From assembly GCF_022538115.1 (NCBI RefSeq), contig NZ_JAKZAL010000002.1:1-64000 (forward strand): a DNA stretch of 64,000 nt. The letters are read 5' to 3'. The DNA is from Cognataquiflexum rubidum (GTDB lineage Bacteria > Bacteroidota > Bacteroidia > Cytophagales > Cyclobacteriaceae). Each line of letters starts with the position of its first letter. The stretch's first letter is position 1. This document shows, one piece after another, positions 18,464-28,374 of the stretch. Under the pieces are notes generated by a model. It had not been told where the DNA came from, did no database searches, and saw only the letters and a program-made list of their open reading frames with translations. A program made the translations under genes and the position numbers.

Positions 18464-20626
18464 ATGGCAACTTTAAGACAAAAAGCGCTACTAATGGCCC
18501 AAGGCAGGTCAAAAGTTACTGTAACACCGCCTTCGAGCAAGATTTCTGACTATTATGGAAGTCATGTTTTCGGCACAAAGCAAATGAAAGAGTCATTGGC
18601 CCCTTCCGTTTTCAAAAAGGTCATGGAGGCAATAGACAAGGGAAGCAAGATTGATCCTTCTACAGCAGAAGAAATAGCATCTGCAGTGAAAGTATGGGCG
18701 CTATCCAAAGGAGTTACCCACTACACCCACTGGTTTCAGCCTCTTACAGGCTCGACTGCGGAGAAACATGATTCTTTCTTTGATGCGCATGCGGGATTAG
18801 AAAAATTCAAAGGTTCTGCTTTGGTTCAACAAGAACCTGATGCATCCTCATTCCCACATGGTGGTATCCGTTCGACTTTCGAAGCTAGAGGATACACTGC
18901 TTGGGATCCGTCCTCACCGATTTTCATTTTTGATAAGACATTGTGTATTCCTACCATATTTGTCTCTTTTACAGGAGAGGCATTGGATTACAAGACACCA
19001 TTGTTGAAATCAATGGAGGCTATCAATTCCGCAGCTGTAGAGGTATGTCAACTATTTGACAGAAATGTCAGAAAAGTGAGCCCTTCCTTGGGTGTGGAGC
19101 AGGAATATTTTGTGATTGACAAAGCCCTATTTGCCACAAGACCTGATTTGGTGATGTCCGGACGTACAGTTTTTGGACATAATCCTGCCAGAGGCCAACA
19201 ATTGGAAGACCACTATTTCGGATCTATCCCGACCAGAGTGAAGGATTTCATGATGGATTTTGAGATCGAGGCCCACAAATTGGGAATTCCTGTCTCTACC
19301 CGTCACAATGAAGTAGCCCCTGGTCAATTTGAAGTTGCGCCTCTTTTCGAAGAAATCAACAAAGCCATCGACCACAACCAATTGTTGATGGATTTGATGG
19401 ATAAAGTTGCAGAAAAGCATAATTTGAAAGTTTTGTTCCATGAAAAACCGTTTGCAGGTGTAAATGGTAGCGGAAAGCACAATAACTGGTCTTTGATCAC
19501 TGACACAGGTGTCAACCTGTTCCAGCCAAGCAGTTCAGCTAGAGAAAACCTTCAATTCCTGACTTTTGTGGTCGCTACTGTAAAAGCTGTTTATGACCAT
19601 GCAGATCTGTTGAGATCCAGTATCGCTTCTGCAAGCAATGATTTCAGATTGGGAGCAAATGAGGCACCTCCTGCCATCATGTCTGTATTCTTGGGATCAA
19701 CATTATCTTCTGTGTTAGACGAATTGGAGAAAAACGGAAACGTGAAAATCGAAAAAGGTGACAACATGTATATGAAACTCGGGATCTCCAAGATTCCGGA
19801 AATCATATTGGACAACACAGACCGAAACAGAACTTCACCTTTTGCCTTTACAGGAAATAAATTTGAGTTTAGAGCTGTTGGTTCAGGTGCCAATTCTGCC
19901 GGACCTATGACAGTCTTGAACGTGATCGTTGCAGAGACATTGAGAAACCTTCTTAAAGACATCGACAAAGAAGTCAATGCCGGTAAAGAAAAGAAAATCG
20001 CAATTGTCAATGTATTGAGAAAATACATCAAAGACAGCAAAAAAATCAGATTTGAAGGTGACGGTTATTCCGATGAGTGGGCCAAAGAAGCTGAAAAGAG
20101 AGGATTGTCAAACTTGAAAAGCACTCCGGCTGCGTTGGATATTTATCATGACAAGAAAGTTGCGGAGTTATTCGCAAAACACAATGTCTTGAATCCAAAA
20201 GAACTTCATGCGAGACATGAAATCATGTTGGAAAATTACATCAAGAAAGTTCAGATCGAATCCAGGGTAATGGGCGATCTCGCTTTGAACCATGTAATCC
20301 CAACTTCTATCCTGTATCAAAACAAACTGATTGAAAATGCAAATGGTTTGGCGGGACTTGGCTTGGACAATACTGCTGCCATCGAGACTATCAAGGAGAT
20401 CAGCAAACATCTTGAGTCGATCAATAAGAATGTCCATGCGATGACAGAAGCGAGAAAGCAACTGAACAAAGAAGAGGATATTGTGAAAAGAGCCAAAGGA
20501 TATTGTAATGATGTCAAAGAAGCTTATTTCGATAAAATCAGGTATGCTGTTGACAAACTTGAGCTTGTCGTGGATGACGAATTGTGGCCATTGGTGAAGT
20601 ATAGAGAGATGTTGTTTATCAAATAA
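18464..20626 (+). CDS. glnN: Glutamine synthetase type III
   Basis: This enzyme makes glutamine from glutamate, ammonia and ATP, the main route of ammonium assimilation in many Bacteroidetes. At 720 residues it has the length of the GSIII family, far longer than GSI. Typical blocks are HYTHWFQPLTGSTAEKHDSF (about 86-105), the GVEQEYF ligand strand, RHNEVAPGQFEVAP and KPFAGVNGSGKHNNWS. GSIII forms stacked hexameric rings and lacks the GSI adenylylation tyrosine loop. It stands alone between a divergent mtaB and its own strong terminator. Confidence 0.95.
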   Translation: MATLRQKALLMAQGRSKVTVTPPSSKISDYYGSHVFGTKQMKESLAPSVFKKVMEAIDKGSKIDPSTAEEIASAVKVWALSKGVTHYTHWFQPLTGSTAEKHDSFFDAHAGLEKFKGSALVQQEPDASSFPHGGIRSTFEARGYTAWDPSSPIFIFDKTLCIPTIFVSFTGEALDYKTPLLKSMEAINSAAVEVCQLFDRNVRKVSPSLGVEQEYFVIDKALFATRPDLVMSGRTVFGHNPARGQQLEDHYFGSIPTRVKDFMMDFEIEAHKLGIPVSTRHNEVAPGQFEVAPLFEEINKAIDHNQLLMDLMDKVAEKHNLKVLFHEKPFAGVNGSGKHNNWSLITDTGVNLFQPSSSARENLQFLTFVVATVKAVYDHADLLRSSIASASNDFRLGANEAPPAIMSVFLGSTLSSVLDELEKNGNVKIEKGDNMYMKLGISKIPEIILDNTDRNRTSPFAFTGNKFEFRAVGSGANSAGPMTVLNVIVAETLRNLLKDIDKEVNAGKEKKIAIVNVLRKYIKDSKKIRFEGDGYSDEWAKEAEKRGLSNLKSTPAALDIYHDKKVAELFAKHNVLNPKELHARHEIMLENYIKKVQIESRVMGDLALNHVIPTSILYQNKLIENANGLAGLGLDNTAAIETIKEISKHLESINKNVHAMTEARKQLNKEEDIVKRAKGYCNDVKEAYFDKIRYAVDKLELVVDDELWPLVKYREMLFIK

Positions 20627-20631
20627 TACAG

Positions 20632-20657
20632 AAACCGCCTTCGGGCGGTTTTTTTTT
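20632..20657 (+). terminator. Rho-independent terminator of glnN
   Basis: AAACCGCC-TTCG-GGCGGTTT with a UUCG tetraloop and a run of Ts begins 5 bp after the glnN stop. Confidence 0.92.
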
Positions 20658-21178
20658 GCTCAAATCATCTCATTTCTAAAACCTCTTTACATAAAGTCTA
20701 TCATCTTCTTTAATTTTTTTTTGAAAGTGGATTTTTTTACACTTCCTCTGTGAATCAAGATTTCTTTTCGAGATTACTATTTGGACGTAATTAATTGGCT
20801 TTGAGGGGGATTTGTCTGGTCTAAGTGGAGAAAAACGAACGGAAAAATACCATAAACAAACGGTTTTGGCTGGTAAACAATAATTAAATTTATTTGCTAA
20901 ACCGATTTATTAAATATAATAAATCGTAAAAGTCATTGAACTTAATTAAAAAAAATATTTAAATATTTTTTACAATAATTTTTTTTAGATACATTTACAA
21001 ATGGCTAATATTTCAAAATTTTGAATTTAACCCATACTATTCTACTGTTTAATCTGGTTATGTTTAAATTAATCTATGGTGAATTTTAAATTTATCGAAA
21101 TAAAAAATTATTAATAAAAACAGAAGTCCTATTCCCATTTACCCCAAACCAATAAAATGTAACCTTTAAATAATTCCT
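20658..21178. promoter_or_regulatory. Upstream region of the SusC gene with candidate operators
   Basis: About 520 bp of very AT-rich DNA without a gene. Two features stand out. A 10-bp perfect inverted repeat CGATTTATTA/TAATAAATCG lies at 20903-20926. A CGGTTT motif also occurs twice in opposite orientation, as AAACGGTTTT at 20858-20867 and AAACCGATTT at 20899-20908. AAA-CG-TTT cores are typical of LacI-family operators, and a LacI-type regulator is encoded at 27207. An exact TAnnTTTG box was not found; TACATTTA at about 20991 is the nearest. Confidence 0.4.
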
Positions 21179-24100
21179 ATGAACAGAGTTGTACTATTAA
21201 TGTTAGCGATGGTCATGATTTTTGCCTCAGGTTTTGAGGCATATGGCCAAAGCCGAGTTCTCACCGGTAGGGTAGTAGATTCTACCGGAGAGCCGATCCC
21301 GGGAGTAAACATCCTGGACAAGCAAGCAAATACCGGCACTACCACCGATTTGGATGGTAGGTATTCAATTTCGGTGACCAATACCTCGTTGTTGGTGTTT
21401 TCATTTATCGGATTTTCTCCCCAAGAAATTTTGGTGGGAAACAGAAGTTCCCTTGATGTGAACTTAGCCGAGGACTTATCAGAACTTTCCGAAGTAGTAG
21501 TCACTTCCTTTGGTATGGAAAAAGACAAGAAAGCTCTTGGATTTTCTGTAACCCAAGTCAGTGGAGACAAATTTACTGAATCAAGAGCCGTTAACTTAGG
21601 TAATGCCTTAACAGGTAAAATTGCCGGTGTGAACGTTTCTCCTCCTGCTTCAGGTGCAGCAGGGTCTACAAGAGTTGTTATCAGAGGAGGTTCTTCCTTG
21701 ACCGGTAATGACCAACCGCTGTACGTAGTCAACGGTATGCCAATCGAAACAGGAAACCTTGGTAGTGCGGGTATGTGGGGCGGTAATGATGCCGGTGACG
21801 GTCTTGCTTCTATCAACCCTGATGACATCGAAAGTATCTCAGTATTGAAAGGAAATGCTGCAGCAGCACTTTATGGTGCTAGAGCTGCCAATGGTGTCGT
21901 GTTGATCACCACCAAAACAGGTAAAGCCAGAAAAGGTATTGGCGTAGCTTTAAACTCCAACATCACCTTTGACAATGTCCTTGATTTCACCGAATACCAA
22001 AGATCATATGGTCCGGGTATTGATGGTGTTGTGCCTGCTTCCTCAGGTCAAGCATTGGATGCAGGTAATATCCATTGGGGTGGTAAATACAACGGTGCAA
22101 GTACCCCTCAGTTTGATGGCGTATCAAGACCTTATTCTCATACAGGAGAAGGGTTAAATGCCTTCTACGAAACAGGTTATACTATCAACAATTCGGTAGC
22201 TTTGAGTGGTGGTAATGAAACAGGTACATATAGATTGGCTTATTCAAACCTGAATAATAGTGACATCATGCCAAATGCAGGTTTCAAAAGAGACGTGATC
22301 AACTTGAATGTCAACAGTAAGTTGAAGAGACTCACATTGGATATGAGCGGTCAGTATTCTAAGCAAAATGCGCAAAACCGTCCGAGACTTTCAGACTCTC
22401 CGGGTAATGCCAACTTTTCGATGATGACAAGACCTGGCAATCTTCCGCTTTCAGCTATGAGAGGACCAACAGACAAATTGGGAGCTCAGGAAGATGGTTT
22501 TGAATTGAGATATCAACCTAACGTTTTCCAAACCAACCCTTATTGGGCTGCGCATCAGTTCTATCGTGAGGATGTCACAGACAGGGTTTTGGGAAAAATC
22601 TCTTTGAGATATGACCTCACAGATTGGTTATATGTAATGGGTAGGGCAGGTACTGATTTTCAGTCAAGAACAGATGATTCCTCTGAGCCTTATGGTACTG
22701 CATACAAACCAAGAGGTGATTACAATGTAAGTAAGAGAACCATTAGAGAAGATAACTTGGATTTGTTTATCGGTGCGCAAAAGCAATTTGGAGATGTTTC
22801 TGTGGATGCCTTGGTCGGTGGTAACAGAATGAGAAGGTCCTTTGAAAGCCTTTCAGGTGGAGGAAATGACCTTGTAGTACCCTTCTTTTCTAGTGTAAGA
22901 AACGTAGCAGCCCCTCAGGTTGGATATGGTTTTAGTGAACAAGGAATTAACTCTGTATTTGGTTATGCCAATGTTGGTTACAAAAATTTCCTTTTCTTGA
23001 ATGTTACAGCACGTCAAGATCAATTCTCTACTTTGTCTCCTGAAAACAGCAAATTGTTTTATCCATCAGTGGGAACCAGCTTTGTATTGTCTGATGTAAT
23101 TGAATTGCCAAAAGCGTTTACATTCACCAAGTTCAGAGCTTCTTGGGGCCAAACAGGTGGAGGTGCACCAAATCCTTACGCCCTTAATCTTACTTATGGC
23201 CTCGTAGGTGTGGGACACTTGGGCGGAAGTTTGGGACAAATCAACAACGGTTCAATTCCTAACGCCAACCTTAAGCCTTATTTGTCCACTGAATATGAAT
23301 TCGGAGCAGATTTGAGGTTCTTTGAAAACAAAATTGGTTTGGATGTGGCTTATTACAGCCGTAACACTACCAATGATATTCTTGCAACAGGTATTTCTGC
23401 TACTTCAGGTTTTGGATCTACCATTATCAACATTGGTGAGTTGACCAACAAGGGTGTTGAATTGTTATTGAACGTTGTTGCTTTACAAAGAAAAGATTTC
23501 CAGTGGGATGTCTCTTTGAACTATGCAAACAATCAGAGTAACGTCGTGAGTCTTGGAACAAACGCAAAAGGCGAACCGATTGAATTCATTAACCTTGACG
23601 AATCAAGATTGAGAAGAGAAAGAATCCGTCATATCGTGGGTCAGCCTTTGGGTATGATTGCGGGTTTCAAACATCTGGAAATCGATGGTCAAAAAGTGTA
23701 TGATAATAGAGGACTTCCTGTGCCAACCAATGGATTGGAAACTATTGCAGAGGGACGTCACCCAATTTCCGCTGGTTTTATCAACAACTTCAGGTACAAA
23801 AATTTCAAATTGATGGTTTTGCTTGACGGTAGATTTGGAGGCCATTTGGTTTCAGGAACAAATTTCTTTGCTTACAACAATGGTTTACATGAAGAAACCC
23901 TGGCAAGCCGTGCGAATGGTTTGACAACTTCCGGTGTAGATGCCAACGGTGAATCAAGAACCTGGAACATTCCTGCAAATCCCGCAGATCCTACCCAATT
24001 CTTGATTGATGACTATTTCAACAGATATGCTCAGATCACTGAAAACATCGTGTATGATGCTTCTTTCGTCAAGTTGAGAGAATTCTCTTTCGGATATTCA

Positions 24101-24304
24101 CTTCCTGGTACCCTTTTGAGCAGGACGCCATTTACAGCTGCGTCAATATCATTGGTAGGTAGAAACCTTGCCCTGCTGTATTCTAGAGTTCCAAACATAG
24201 ATCCTGAATCTGCCTACACTGTCGGTGGTAACTCTCAAGGGTTGGAGTTCTTCGCTATGCCTACAACAAGAAGTTTCGGTTTCAATATCAATCTTAACTT
24301 CTAA
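21179..24304 (+). CDS. SusC/RagA-family TonB-linked outer-membrane transporter
   Basis: SusC-type proteins import oligosaccharides or peptides across the outer membrane with TonB energy, capped by a SusD lipoprotein. This 1041-residue protein has a signal peptide (about 1-24), a carboxypeptidase-regulatory-like domain (about 27-100, LTGRVVDSTGEPIPGVNI), and a plug domain (about 105-230, LNxDDIESISVLKGNAAAALYGARAANGVV type). A beta-barrel ends in TTRSFGFNINLNF. It is followed after 35 bp by its SusD partner. A GH18 chitinase and LacI and ROK genes downstream suggest chitin oligosaccharides as cargo, an inference from context. Confidence 0.95.
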   Translation: MNRVVLLMLAMVMIFASGFEAYGQSRVLTGRVVDSTGEPIPGVNILDKQANTGTTTDLDGRYSISVTNTSLLVFSFIGFSPQEILVGNRSSLDVNLAEDLSELSEVVVTSFGMEKDKKALGFSVTQVSGDKFTESRAVNLGNALTGKIAGVNVSPPASGAAGSTRVVIRGGSSLTGNDQPLYVVNGMPIETGNLGSAGMWGGNDAGDGLASINPDDIESISVLKGNAAAALYGARAANGVVLITTKTGKARKGIGVALNSNITFDNVLDFTEYQRSYGPGIDGVVPASSGQALDAGNIHWGGKYNGASTPQFDGVSRPYSHTGEGLNAFYETGYTINNSVALSGGNETGTYRLAYSNLNNSDIMPNAGFKRDVINLNVNSKLKRLTLDMSGQYSKQNAQNRPRLSDSPGNANFSMMTRPGNLPLSAMRGPTDKLGAQEDGFELRYQPNVFQTNPYWAAHQFYREDVTDRVLGKISLRYDLTDWLYVMGRAGTDFQSRTDDSSEPYGTAYKPRGDYNVSKRTIREDNLDLFIGAQKQFGDVSVDALVGGNRMRRSFESLSGGGNDLVVPFFSSVRNVAAPQVGYGFSEQGINSVFGYANVGYKNFLFLNVTARQDQFSTLSPENSKLFYPSVGTSFVLSDVIELPKAFTFTKFRASWGQTGGGAPNPYALNLTYGLVGVGHLGGSLGQINNGSIPNANLKPYLSTEYEFGADLRFFENKIGLDVAYYSRNTTNDILATGISATSGFGSTIINIGELTNKGVELLLNVVALQRKDFQWDVSLNYANNQSNVVSLGTNAKGEPIEFINLDESRLRRERIRHIVGQPLGMIAGFKHLEIDGQKVYDNRGLPVPTNGLETIAEGRHPISAGFINNFRYKNFKLMVLLDGRFGGHLVSGTNFFAYNNGLHEETLASRANGLTTSGVDANGESRTWNIPANPADPTQFLIDDYFNRYAQITENIVYDASFVKLREFSFGYSLPGTLLSRTPFTAASISLVGRNLALLYSRVPNIDPESAYTVGGNSQGLEFFAMPTTRSFGFNINLNF

Positions 24305-24339
24305 TAGGGATGTTTAACAAACTAATTCACGGAAAAATG

Positions 24340-25917
24340 AAAAGTATATATAAAATAACTGGACTTCTCCTTGCTTTCACCTTGACATTTAGTTCTTGTG
24401 ATGAGCAGGCTTTGTTGGACCTGAATACGGATCCGAATGCGGTTACAGATTTGGATATGTCATTCTTATTCTCTCTTGCCACTTTAAGGATAGGTGGAGA
24501 GTATGAAAATACAAGAGCTAACATGCTGTATTCCGCCACTATGATCCAACATTCATCTTCGCTGGCAGGATACTTTAGCGGAGACAAGTATTTCTATAAT
24601 GCACAATACAGTGGTGCTTATATGGAAAGACATTACACTGATGTGATCAGGCTTTATTCCCACGTTATCGATAAGACCAAAGACAGTCCTGCAGATGCCA
24701 ATTTAAACGCGGCTGCTACTGTTCTCAGGATTTATGATCTACATAGAATGACTGATCTTTATGGAGATATTCCATATTTCCAGGCAGGAAGAGGTTTGGA
24801 AGGTGAAGAAAACTGGTTTCCTACTTATGATAACCAAAGAGACATTTATTTCGACATGGTGGATCAACTTAAAATTGCCAGAGATAAATTCTCTCCAAAT
24901 GCGAAAGGGTTAGGAGTCCAAGATTTCATCTATGCCGGAAATCTTGATAAATGGAAGAAATTTACAAACGCTCTTTTGATGAGAATTGCTATGAGAATGT
25001 CCAACAAGGATGCAGCCAAAGCCCGTGAGGTATTCATCGAAGCCAGCAACAGTGGAACTTTTGGTTCAATTGCTGACAATGCCTACATTAAATACACTAC
25101 AGGCCCGACCGGTAACAACAGAAACGGTTTAAATGATGGCTATTGGAATACCTACAAATATTCTCAGGATTGCAAGATCAGCAAGACTTTCATTGATTGG
25201 ATGAAAGCCAATAATGACCCGAGGTTGATGATTGTTTCTGGTGGACTTGGCGATCCAACTGCTGCTGCCAGCACTTGGAATACTGATCCCGCTGCACAGC
25301 GTGGAATGCCAAACGGGTACAATACTCAAACCCTTAGAACTATCCTTTCCCCGTCTGAATTGGCAGAATTTGAGGCTTTACAGCCAAGAGGCAACCGAAT
25401 GTTCTCTATGCTTAACCTGAAGTATCTTGATTGGGAAGACCCGTATTTGTTGTTAACCTATTCTGAGACTGAATTGATGAGGGCTGAAGCGGCTGTAAAA
25501 GGTTGGATCACTTCTGATGCCAATACACACTTCAGAAACGGCGTTTCAGCTGCAATCACCTCATGGGTTGACTTTGATCCTTCTTTTGCCAGAACAACTG
25601 CCCAAATCAATGCTTACATTGACGGTAGAGGTTTTGCAGCAGCATCCAATACTGATAAGTTGAGACTTATTGGAGAAGAATTTTGGGCTGCAACATGGTT
25701 AAATGATATCGAATCATGGTCCAACTGGAGAAGAACAGGTTATCCTGTATTGGCTCCAACGCAAGATCCAAACAGGTTTGAAGCAAATGAAATCCCAAGA
25801 AGATTACGTTATTGGGAAGCTGAAATCGGTGGAAACCCTGCAAATTACGAAGCTGCCCGTGTTAGAATGGGTGGTGACAACCTGATGACCAAAATGTGGT
25901 GGGATGGTGGAAATTGA
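24340..25917 (+). CDS. SusD/RagB-family outer-membrane lipoprotein
   Basis: This is the surface substrate-binding partner of the preceding SusC. The start is set at ATG 24340 (MKSIYKITGLLLAFTLTFSSC), which gives a standard lipoprotein signal with lipobox TFSSC; an in-frame ATG at 24310 would add ten hydrophilic residues. About 525 residues long, it begins LDLNTDPNAV after the lipobox, as in the SusD-like_2 branch (starch-binding outer-membrane lipoproteins). It contains TPR-like helices and the C-terminal NDIESWSNWRRTGYP block. A strong terminator follows, so SusC-SusD form one operon and the chitinase has a separate or read-through transcript. Confidence 0.93.
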   Translation, partial: KSIYKITGLLLAFTLTFSSCDEQALLDLNTDPNAVTDLDMSFLFSLATLRIGGEYENTRANMLYSATMIQHSSSLAGYFSGDKYFYNAQYSGAYMERHYTDVIRLYSHVIDKTKDSPADANLNAAATVLRIYDLHRMTDLYGDIPYFQAGRGLEGEENWFPTYDNQRDIYFDMVDQLKIARDKFSPNAKGLGVQDFIYAGNLDKWKKFTNALLMRIAMRMSNKDAAKAREVFIEASNSGTFGSIADNAYIKYTTGPTGNNRNGLNDGYWNTYKYSQDCKISKTFIDWMKANNDPRLMIVSGGLGDPTAAASTWNTDPAAQRGMPNGYNTQTLRTILSPSELAEFEALQPRGNRMFSMLNLKYLDWEDPYLLLTYSETELMRAEAAVKGWITSDANTHFRNGVSAAITSWVDFDPSFARTTAQINAYIDGRGFAAASNTDKLRLIGEEFWAATWLNDIESWSNWRRTGYPVLAPTQDPNRFEANEIPRRLRYWEAEIGGNPANYEAARVRMGGDNLMTKMWWDGGN

Positions 25918-25940
25918 TTTCCATAAAAATATAAGTAAAA

Positions 25941-25967
25941 AAAAAGGTGCTTTCGGGCACCTTTTTT
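25941..25967 (+). terminator. Terminator after susCD
   Basis: AAAAAGGTGC-TTTCGG-GCACCTTTTT forms a 10-bp stem followed by Ts, 24 bp beyond the SusD stop. Confidence 0.9.
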
Positions 25968-25991
25968 CATTCAATCTAAATGACATATGAA

Positions 25992-27125
25992 ATGAGAAGA
26001 ATAATTTTTGCATTTGCTGTTTTGGGTTTCCTATCCTGTGATTCGAAAAACCCTTCCACCACTTCTGATGATTCTGAAAACACAGATTATAAAATTATCG
26101 GCTATATCGCCGGATGGAAAGGAGTGGATACCACGAAAATCGATGCTAAGAAACTCACCCATATCAATTACGCCTTTGCAAATGTAATTGATGGTAAAGT
26201 CATCGAAGGAGAGGGAAGAGAACAGGCTGACAAAGAAAACCTGGCCAAATTGAATTCTCTCAAAAAGTCAAATCCCAAATTGAAAATTTTGATTTCTATC
26301 GGTGGGTGGACTTGGTCCAAAGGATTTTCAGATGCAGTATTGACTGAGGAATCCCGAAAGCAATTCACCGCTTCTGCAGTGGATTATCTGATCCGACATG
26401 ACCTGGATGGATTGGATTTCGATTGGGAATATCCGGCGTATCCAGGAGATGAAAATATTTATCGTGCAGAAGACAAAGAGAATTTTATATCGATGCTCAA
26501 ATCCGTTAGGATCGCTTTGGACAGCCTTGGGACCTTGGACAATACCCATTATTTGAGCACTATTGCTTCTGCAGGTTTTAAGGAATATCTGGATGTCAAT
26601 GACCTCGGTGAAGCGCAAAAATACCTTGACTTTATCAATATCATGTCCTATGATTTTATCGTCCAATCTTGGAGGGATACCACAGGTCACCATGCCAATC
26701 TGCATACCAATGACCCAATCGGAAGGTCAGTTGAAAAAGCCGTCAACGACCATGTTGCCGCTGGTGTACCCATAGAAAAACTGGTGATGGGAATCCCTTT
26801 TTATGGGCGAAGCTGGTCCGATGTCAATCTTGCTAACAATGGTCTTTTCCAATTTGGAAAGGGATCAAAAGGATATCCTTATAGTGCCATTTTTGAAATG
26901 ATGAAAGATTCCTCTTTTGTCCGTCACTGGGATGAAAACTCAAAGGCTTCTTACTTGTGGAATGAAAAGGAAAAAATATTTGTGACTTTTGAAGATCCTG
27001 AGTCTATTTTTCAGAAAGCCGAATTTATCAAAAAACACAAAATGGGAGGAGCCATGTTTTGGGAATACAACGAGGATACCGATGACCATATTTTATTGAA
27101 TGCCTTGTTTGAAAGCTTGAAGTAG
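25992..27125 (+). CDS. Glycoside hydrolase family 18 chitinase, lipoprotein
   Basis: GH18 enzymes cleave beta-1,4 N-acetylglucosamine chains with substrate assistance by the N-acetyl group. The catalytic signature DGLDFDWE is complete, at about residues 139-146, with Glu146 the acid/base. The preceding SxGG strand (LISIGGW) and the later MSYDF strand are present. The N-terminus MRRIIFAFAVLGFLSC is a lipoprotein signal, so the enzyme is probably anchored, perhaps on the surface or in the periplasm. An ATG four codons upstream is the alternative start. At about 377 residues it is a lone catalytic domain with no chitin-binding module. It is the only glycoside hydrolase in the locus. Confidence 0.93.
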   Translation: MRRIIFAFAVLGFLSCDSKNPSTTSDDSENTDYKIIGYIAGWKGVDTTKIDAKKLTHINYAFANVIDGKVIEGEGREQADKENLAKLNSLKKSNPKLKILISIGGWTWSKGFSDAVLTEESRKQFTASAVDYLIRHDLDGLDFDWEYPAYPGDENIYRAEDKENFISMLKSVRIALDSLGTLDNTHYLSTIASAGFKEYLDVNDLGEAQKYLDFINIMSYDFIVQSWRDTTGHHANLHTNDPIGRSVEKAVNDHVAAGVPIEKLVMGIPFYGRSWSDVNLANNGLFQFGKGSKGYPYSAIFEMMKDSSFVRHWDENSKASYLWNEKEKIFVTFEDPESIFQKAEFIKKHKMGGAMFWEYNEDTDDHILLNALFESLK

Positions 27126-27206
27126 TCTTAAAATTTGCCATAGAATGGATAAATAAACAAAATTCATCATATTGTCGTCCTATTCTAAGGTTTGGAAAGG
27201 AAGGAA

Positions 27207-28235
27207 ATGGCAAAGAAAAAGACATCCATTAAAGATATTGCTAAGTCCTTGGGAATATCAATTACGACGGTTTCATTCATCCTCAATGGGAAAGCGAAGG
27301 AGAAAAGAATCAGCGAAGAATTGACTTTAAAAGTGGAGGAGTATATCAAAGAAGTTGGATATAAACCAAGCCATTTGGCACAGAGTCTCCGATTAGGGAA
27401 ATCTAAAGTGATCGTCTTTATGGTGGAGGATATCTCTAACCAGTTTTTTGCCTCTATAGCGAGGAAGATTGAAGAAAAAGCATATAAAAGCGGCTATAAG
27501 ATCATTTATTGCAGTACTGATAATGATCCCGAAAAGGCCAAAGCACTGATCGATACCTTTAAAGTGAGAAGTGTAGATGGGTTTATCATCACGCCTACCC
27601 CGGCCCTAGAAAGCACAGTTTTAGAACTGTTGGAGGAAGAATTTGCAGTTTTGCTCTTTGACCGATGGATCCCGTCTATAGATTGCAGCTACGTTGTGGT
27701 GGAAAATGAAAAAAGTGCTTTCGAAGCTACGTCGCATTTGATCCAAAATGGGTGTAAAAATATTGGATTTATCACCGTAGAATCTGATCAGATCCAGATG
27801 ATTGACAGACTTCAGGGATATGGCCATGCTATGGAGAGCCATGGATTGAAGAAAAACGTGTTTATGCTGCCCTTTCACAACCTTTCGGAATTTGGTGCAA
27901 GCTCCAAAATTCAACAATACATTCAAAAGAACAGTGATCTTGATGGTTTGTTTTTCGCAACCAATTACCTTGCCTTTGAGGGATTACAGGCACTCAATTC
28001 CTTGAAGAAACGTATCCCGGAGGACGTGCTGCTGGTTTCGTTTGACGACCATTATTTCTTTACCCTTTTTCAGCCAAATATTTCTGCTATTGAACAGCCG
28101 ATAGAATCTATTGCGGAAAAATTGATGGAGGGGATGTTGATGCTGCTTGAGGATGATGAAAGCAGCAAGCCTGATTATAAGGTAACTCTTCCCAATATCC
28201 TTCATATTCGAGAATCCTCTGATTACAAAATATAA
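27207..28235 (+). CDS. LacI-family transcriptional regulator
   Basis: A DNA-binding sugar-responsive regulator of 342 residues. The LacI helix-turn-helix is at the N-terminus (SIKDIAKSLGISITTVSFILNG, about 7-28), followed by the hinge (GYKPSHLAQSLRLGKSK) and a periplasmic-binding-protein-like sensor domain. ATG 27207 is preferred over TTG 27192 because it places the HTH at the usual distance and follows GGAAGGAA. It lies between the chitinase and a ROK-type kinase and probably controls this locus. Candidate operators upstream of SusC are noted separately. The inducer is unknown. Confidence 0.93.
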   Translation: MAKKKTSIKDIAKSLGISITTVSFILNGKAKEKRISEELTLKVEEYIKEVGYKPSHLAQSLRLGKSKVIVFMVEDISNQFFASIARKIEEKAYKSGYKIIYCSTDNDPEKAKALIDTFKVRSVDGFIITPTPALESTVLELLEEEFAVLLFDRWIPSIDCSYVVVENEKSAFEATSHLIQNGCKNIGFITVESDQIQMIDRLQGYGHAMESHGLKKNVFMLPFHNLSEFGASSKIQQYIQKNSDLDGLFFATNYLAFEGLQALNSLKKRIPEDVLLVSFDDHYFFTLFQPNISAIEQPIESIAEKLMEGMLMLLEDDESSKPDYKVTLPNILHIRESSDYKI

Positions 28236-28275
28236 GGCTTTTTTTATCATGGATGGAAATATGAAAGTGTTTTCC

Positions 28276-28283
28276 TATTTTTG
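28276..28283 (+). promoter_or_regulatory. Candidate -7 box before the ROK kinase-like gene
   Basis: TATTTTTG matches TAnnTTTG about 92 bp before the start codon of the ROK gene. No clear -33 element is visible. Confidence 0.3.
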
Positions 28284-28374
28284 ATAAATCCTTTTAGCAA
28301 GTTCCTGATGCTTTTTCTGATTATTTAAAAGATTTCTTGGGATCCTGCTTTGAAAAAATTTTGAAAAACAAACT

